DNA from: JAKEGN01 sp964465665
GTDB lineage: Bacteria > Pseudomonadota > Gammaproteobacteria > Steroidobacterales > Woeseiaceae
Reading direction: 5' to 3'
Assembly (NCBI GenBank): GCA_964465665.1
Contig: CAYXKM010000282.1
Location: 1 to 6,057 of the forward strand
Length of the DNA: 6,057 nt
This document shows positions 6,045 through 6,057 of this stretch, piece by piece (the first letter of the stretch is position 1; each line of letters starts with the position of its first letter). Under the pieces are notes generated by a model. The model saw only the letters and a list, made by a program, of their open reading frames with translations, was not told the DNA's origin and searched no databases. The position numbers and the translations under genes were made by a program.

Positions 6045-6057
6045 AAAAAGGGGACCC
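6045..6057 (-). terminator. Probable half of a second minus-strand terminator cut by the window edge
   Basis: On the minus strand the last bases read GGGTCCCC followed by TTTTT and ATTG. That is what the 3' arm and T-tract of a hairpin terminator look like. The matching 5' arm would lie to the right of position 6057 and is not visible, so this is an inference from half a structure. It could instead be one arm of a dispersed palindromic (REP-like) repeat. Confidence 0.3.

Noticed and set aside
1..6057. A defence system, CRISPR array, toxin-antitoxin module, insertion sequence or biosynthetic cluster
   Set aside because: Every stretch longer than about 260 bp is covered by one of four recognisable genes. 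No array-like repeats, transposase motifs or flanking terminal repeats were seen.

Overview
The window looks like an ordinary chromosomal stretch from a GC-rich (about 60% GC by eye) Gram-negative bacterium, most likely a gammaproteobacterium. That placement is an inference. It rests on a CPA2 antiporter that closely resembles enterobacterial KefB/KefC and on a membrane-anchored FlgO/TolB-like TPR protein of a kind common in environmental Gammaproteobacteria. No mobile element, CRISPR array, tRNA or rRNA was seen, and nothing shows clear signs of recent transfer.

Left half (minus strand, read right to left): a complete KefB/KefC-type K+/H+ antiporter (4090 to 2324) is followed on the same strand, after a 143-bp gap, by a TPR protein (2180 to beyond position 1). 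The TPR protein has an unusual but well-supported TTG start, three predicted membrane helices, a FlgO/TolB-like domain and a long TPR solenoid. It lacks its C-terminus only because the window ends. The gap holds a short stem-loop just after the antiporter stop and a separate 8-bp dyad that flanks a possible -10 element.

Right half (plus strand): a divergent region of about 255 bp (4091-4345) separates the antiporter from a plus-strand pair. The first gene is a VIT1/CCC1-family Fe2+/Mn2+ transporter (4346-5041). After 9 bp comes a 10-TM EamA/DMT-family transporter (5051-5956). The spacing suggests co-transcription. The last 100 bp are non-coding and carry a hairpin with a T6 tract on the minus strand, plus what looks like half of a second terminator cut by the window edge. 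Both point to a minus-strand gene converging from the right.

Taken together, this is a cluster of membrane proteins: K+/H+ and electrophile-stress homeostasis, divalent-metal detoxification, and export or uptake of an unknown small metabolite. I see no convincing previously undescribed system. The points most worth a second look are the dyad upstream of the TPR gene, the altered dinucleotide-binding motif of the antiporter, the metal-site variation in the VIT protein and its coupling to a DMT transporter.
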